DNA from: Yponomeuta sedellus
Lineage: Eukaryota; Arthropoda; Insecta; Lepidoptera; Yponomeutidae
DNA length: 64,000 nucleotides
Direction: 5' to 3'
NCBI GenBank assembly: GCA_934045075.1
Contig: OW203724.1
Location: forward strand, 4,887,473 to 4,951,472
The notes below the pieces were generated by a model, which worked only from the letters and a program-made list of their open reading frames with translations, had not been told where the DNA came from and did no database searches. Shown one piece after another: positions 61,446-64,000 of this stretch (position 1 is its first letter; the number at the start of each line of letters is the position of its first letter). Both the position numbers and the translations under genes were made by a program.

Positions 61446-62219
61446 CCTTTTTATATTATAGAAATAATTACACGCCTTGTTTTTACCACCTCGCCTCCCA
61501 ACTAAACAGTGATGTCTCACTACTTTTCTAGCTCAATTTAATTAACAATCACAAGCCAGAAATATATTTGCATTTACCGTAAGCCAGTTTTAATATGCAA
61601 ATCAATGTGCTTTAATAGAAGCTATGCAGGTCAGACGGAGCGGGCCGAGGCAGCGAACGATTCTGTATAAAAATGAAACAATAGTCGGGAAATGAAGACC
61701 AGTGCCACAAAGGAATGTAGAATGTATGTGCGGTCACTTCCTGACACATCCACTGGCAGCAAACGCTTTGTTTTTCTATGTTTGAACTTTCTGAGTAGCA
61801 TTAATTTTGCACTGAAAATTCATTGGTTATTTAGTTTACAGTCAACTTTAAGGCATATTTTCACTTATACAGAAGCGAGAGTTTCATTAAAAGCATTAAA
61901 AAGGGGAAAACAGAAACTTAACTTCCATACCTGTGTTTATCAGTTATATTTCAATATAACCTACCTTCATAAAAAAAAAGTTTATTTCTCAATCAAATTG
62001 CCCGTGACTGTTGGGCATCGACACCGTAATGATATTGATGTACTTAGATTAATTAAAATACGAGTTTCAGAATTATACTACACTATAATAATATTTGTCT
62101 GAACTACATAGTAAAAACTATCATTGGCAGCACGTACAAATTATTAAGCAACTATTGTTTATTTTAATTGTATCGCTGTGGATTTCTGTTGAATAAATAA
62201 AATAAAACAAAAACAACAC
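61446..62219. other. No gene recognised
   Basis: An open frame of 136 codons at 61692-62102 (starting MKTSATKECRMYVRSLPDTS) shows no recognisable domain, has AT-driven composition and no splice context. Judged non-coding. Confidence 0.4.
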
Positions 62220-62400
62220 AATCACTTGCCATTGATCCCAAACTAGGATAACCTGTGCTATGGTAACCAGGCACACAAACATGAAAATACACCCAGACCG
62301 AGTTCATTTGTACTGATCTAGCACGGCGGCCCCCAGAGGGGAACTCACGCCCTCTGTTTCGGTAGTCAGGCATGTTAACCCCTAGACTATACAGGCAGTC
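62220..62400 (-). mobile_element. tRNA-derived SINE, reverse copy
   Basis: The complement of GACTGCCTGTATAGTCTAGG, GGTTAACATGCCTGACTACC, GGGCGTGAGTTCCCCTCTGG and the body GGTTACCATAGCACAGGTTA, TCCTAGTTTGGGATC. Same body as the SINE at 21512. Confidence 0.65.
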
Positions 62401-62409
62401 ATCGCTGAC

Positions 62410-63160
62410 GGATAGGGGTTTTACATAATAAAAACTGCATATACACGGATTTTACTTGTTTAATTTTACATTATTTACAATTTTCTGACGTTTCGGCACT
62501 TTTTCAAGTACCGTGGTCTTGAAAGACTGAGATGACAGGCGTCTTTTTGAAATCATTAAATGTTAGTTTACTGCCCTCGGCAAAAATCACAAAAAAAATC
62601 ATGAAGTTACGTTCCAAAATAGGCAAACCAATTATTTTATATAAAGTCAACAATATTGATTATTAATAATTTAAGTTAAAATTAAATCTATAAACCAATT
62701 ATTTTACACGAACTCAAGAATATTAAATTTTAAATTTGTTCCTTAGCACGGGTTAGTGCATTAAAATAAAAATAGTATAATCAAGAATATTAATTAATTT
62801 AAATTTAAATAAACTCTACAGTCACACATCTAGCAAGGGAGTCTCATGCACTTAAGCACTGGTTTCCATGCTGCAAGTATGTTCCAACCACGATCTCTCT
62901 TAAAAAAATTCGGATGCCGGCGTATCTCTATTGCCTCGCGTATGAAGGGAAGAAACGGTCTTCTTGGGCTAGAACTTTAACTTTATCATTTTAATAAAGT
63001 GGTTGAAGTGGTTGGTACCGCTGAGTGTATGTTCACTGACTGCAGATCTACCAGAGCGCTTATGAGACCACGTTACTTGAAAAAGTGCCGAATCATCGGA
63101 AAATTGTAAAAAATGTAAAATTAAACGAGTTAAATCCGTGTAAATAAAGTTTTTATTATG
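62410..63160 (-). mobile_element. Penelope-like element copy with nested family T tail
   Basis: AAAACTGCATATACACGGAT, CTGACGTTTCGGCACTTTTT, AAGTTACGTTCCAAAATAGG, CTACAGTCACACATCTAGCA, GCACTTAAGCACTGGTTTCC, GATGCCGGCGTATCTCTATT and the inverted right end AAAAAGTGCCGAATCATCGG. The hinge keeps a diverged version of the endonuclease fragment. A 56-bp insertion of family T tail lies at 62725-62780. Confidence 0.7.
62725..62780 (+). mobile_element. 56-bp family T tail insertion with 11-bp target duplication
   Basis: AAATTTTAAATTTGTTCCTT, AGCACGGGTTAGTGCATTAA, AATAAAAATAGTATAA, flanked by TCAAGAATATT at 62714-62724 and 62781-62791. The host Penelope-like sequence continues uninterrupted on both sides. 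Confidence 0.9.
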
Positions 63161-64000
63161 TCTAGGGTTTTTACATGTTATGTGAGCCTGGCCATCTTCA
63201 CAGAGAGTTAGATAATATTCAAGAGAATCTGAAGACAAACTTCTTAAGCATTCGTTTGCCCATCTGTTGGATGTGTAAATATAGTAACTTACACACGGTA
63301 CAATCACTTGTACTAAACCTTTTTCCTTATCTAAACATTCAGTAAATTAGCAGCCTCTATTAATATTATATGGCACTATCTGGCGCCGCAAACGTTGATT
63401 TGCCATATTAATTAATTTAATCTACGACATGTTCTCAGCACTTTGAACTCGTGGTCTCAATTATATGTTCTAAATACACAAATTTCATCAAAATCGGTAA
63501 ACCCATTTAGGAGGAGTTCGATAATATGCACAGTGACCCAAGACAGTTACACATTAGATTTATTACGGTTTAAAGTGCTAAATCTGGTATGTAATGTAAG
63601 TTTTAAGCATTCGCGTTTGTATCTGTTTATTCCAAACAATCACTTTATTTGTCAAATAGGTCCTTCTTTATCACTTATCACCATATAGGAAAGTATGAAT
63701 AGGAACGCAGTCAAAACAAGAAAAAACCGAATAATTTCCGCAGGAGACCAGAATCGTATCCACTACTCCAGTCTACCCGTGACCACGACCGGCAGCTACA
63801 ATGTTTCCGAAACATTTGAAAATCGAGGAACTACAATTCATGGTTTACTATGAAAGTCCGATGTCCATTGCAAAGTCGATTAAATCACAGTTATAGACCT
63901 GAGATTTCCGCACTGAGCCTCCTAGTTGGGCCATTGTACGTAGCAAGCCCTGAGGTATTTCAACAGTACAGACACTTGGGTTTCCTCACCATGATTTCCT
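63161..64000. other. No gene recognised
   Basis: AT-rich spacer to the end of the window. The last 40 bases (GACACTTGGGTTTCCTCACC) look like the start of a reverse family A SINE running out of the window. Confidence 0.45.

Noticed and set aside
61692..62102. 136-codon plus-strand frame
   Set aside because: No recognisable domain, homopolymeric K/F/I-rich parts from AT-rich DNA, and no splice or promoter context.

Overview
The window is AT-rich animal nuclear DNA, most likely from a moth or butterfly. It is intron and intergenic sequence crowded with short retroposons, foldback elements and microsatellites. The insect call rests on a Bruno/CELF RNA-binding-protein exon of insect type and on repeat families typical of Lepidoptera: Helitron-like elements ending CTAGT, tRNA-derived SINEs, and RTE-like non-LTR tails ending in CAGCAGTGG. 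No bacterial-style gene organisation, CRISPR array, intact rRNA gene or convincing functional tRNA gene is visible.

Two host loci are supported. At 12993-13374 (+) lies the first coding exon of a CELF/Bruno-type protein. It holds the first half of RRM1 and ends in a splice donor. A GC-rich and GT-rich stretch upstream (about 11740-12990) is a plausible promoter and 5' leader. No continuation of RRM1 was found, so much or all of the remaining 50 kb may be one long intron. At 35100-35260 there is a strong CpG-rich block with a palindromic CRE site. It is followed by two small exons joined by an 82-bp intron (35743-35761 and 35844-35903) that spell a short, unrecognised N-terminus.

The largest coding unit is a DIRS-like tyrosine-recombinase retrotransposon at about 45417-49790. 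It has a Gag frame that appears to be split by an in-frame intron, an RT/RNase H frame with a DIRS-type C-terminal region, and a tyrosine recombinase frame broken by one stop codon. Each frame is -1 relative to the one before and overlaps it. At the start of the Gag/RT overlap sits a heptamer G GGA AAC, then a 6-nt spacer and a perfect 10-bp stem. This is the arrangement of a -1 ribosomal frameshift signal, and it is the most notable observation here.

The rest is repeat landscape. It includes at least 13 pieces of a 5S rRNA-derived SINE, several tRNA-derived SINE families (one repeatedly present as foldbacks hinged on tRNA stem-loops), Penelope-like fragments with GIY-YIG coding remnants, decayed RTE-like reverse transcriptase C-termini, and Helitron-like elements (one swollen by about 1.1 kb of TTTG/TTTCG/TTTC arrays). 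There are also a PIF/Harbinger-type MITE with TTA duplications, mariner-type MITEs, and several long perfect or near-perfect palindromes. Two nested insertions still have clean target-site duplications.
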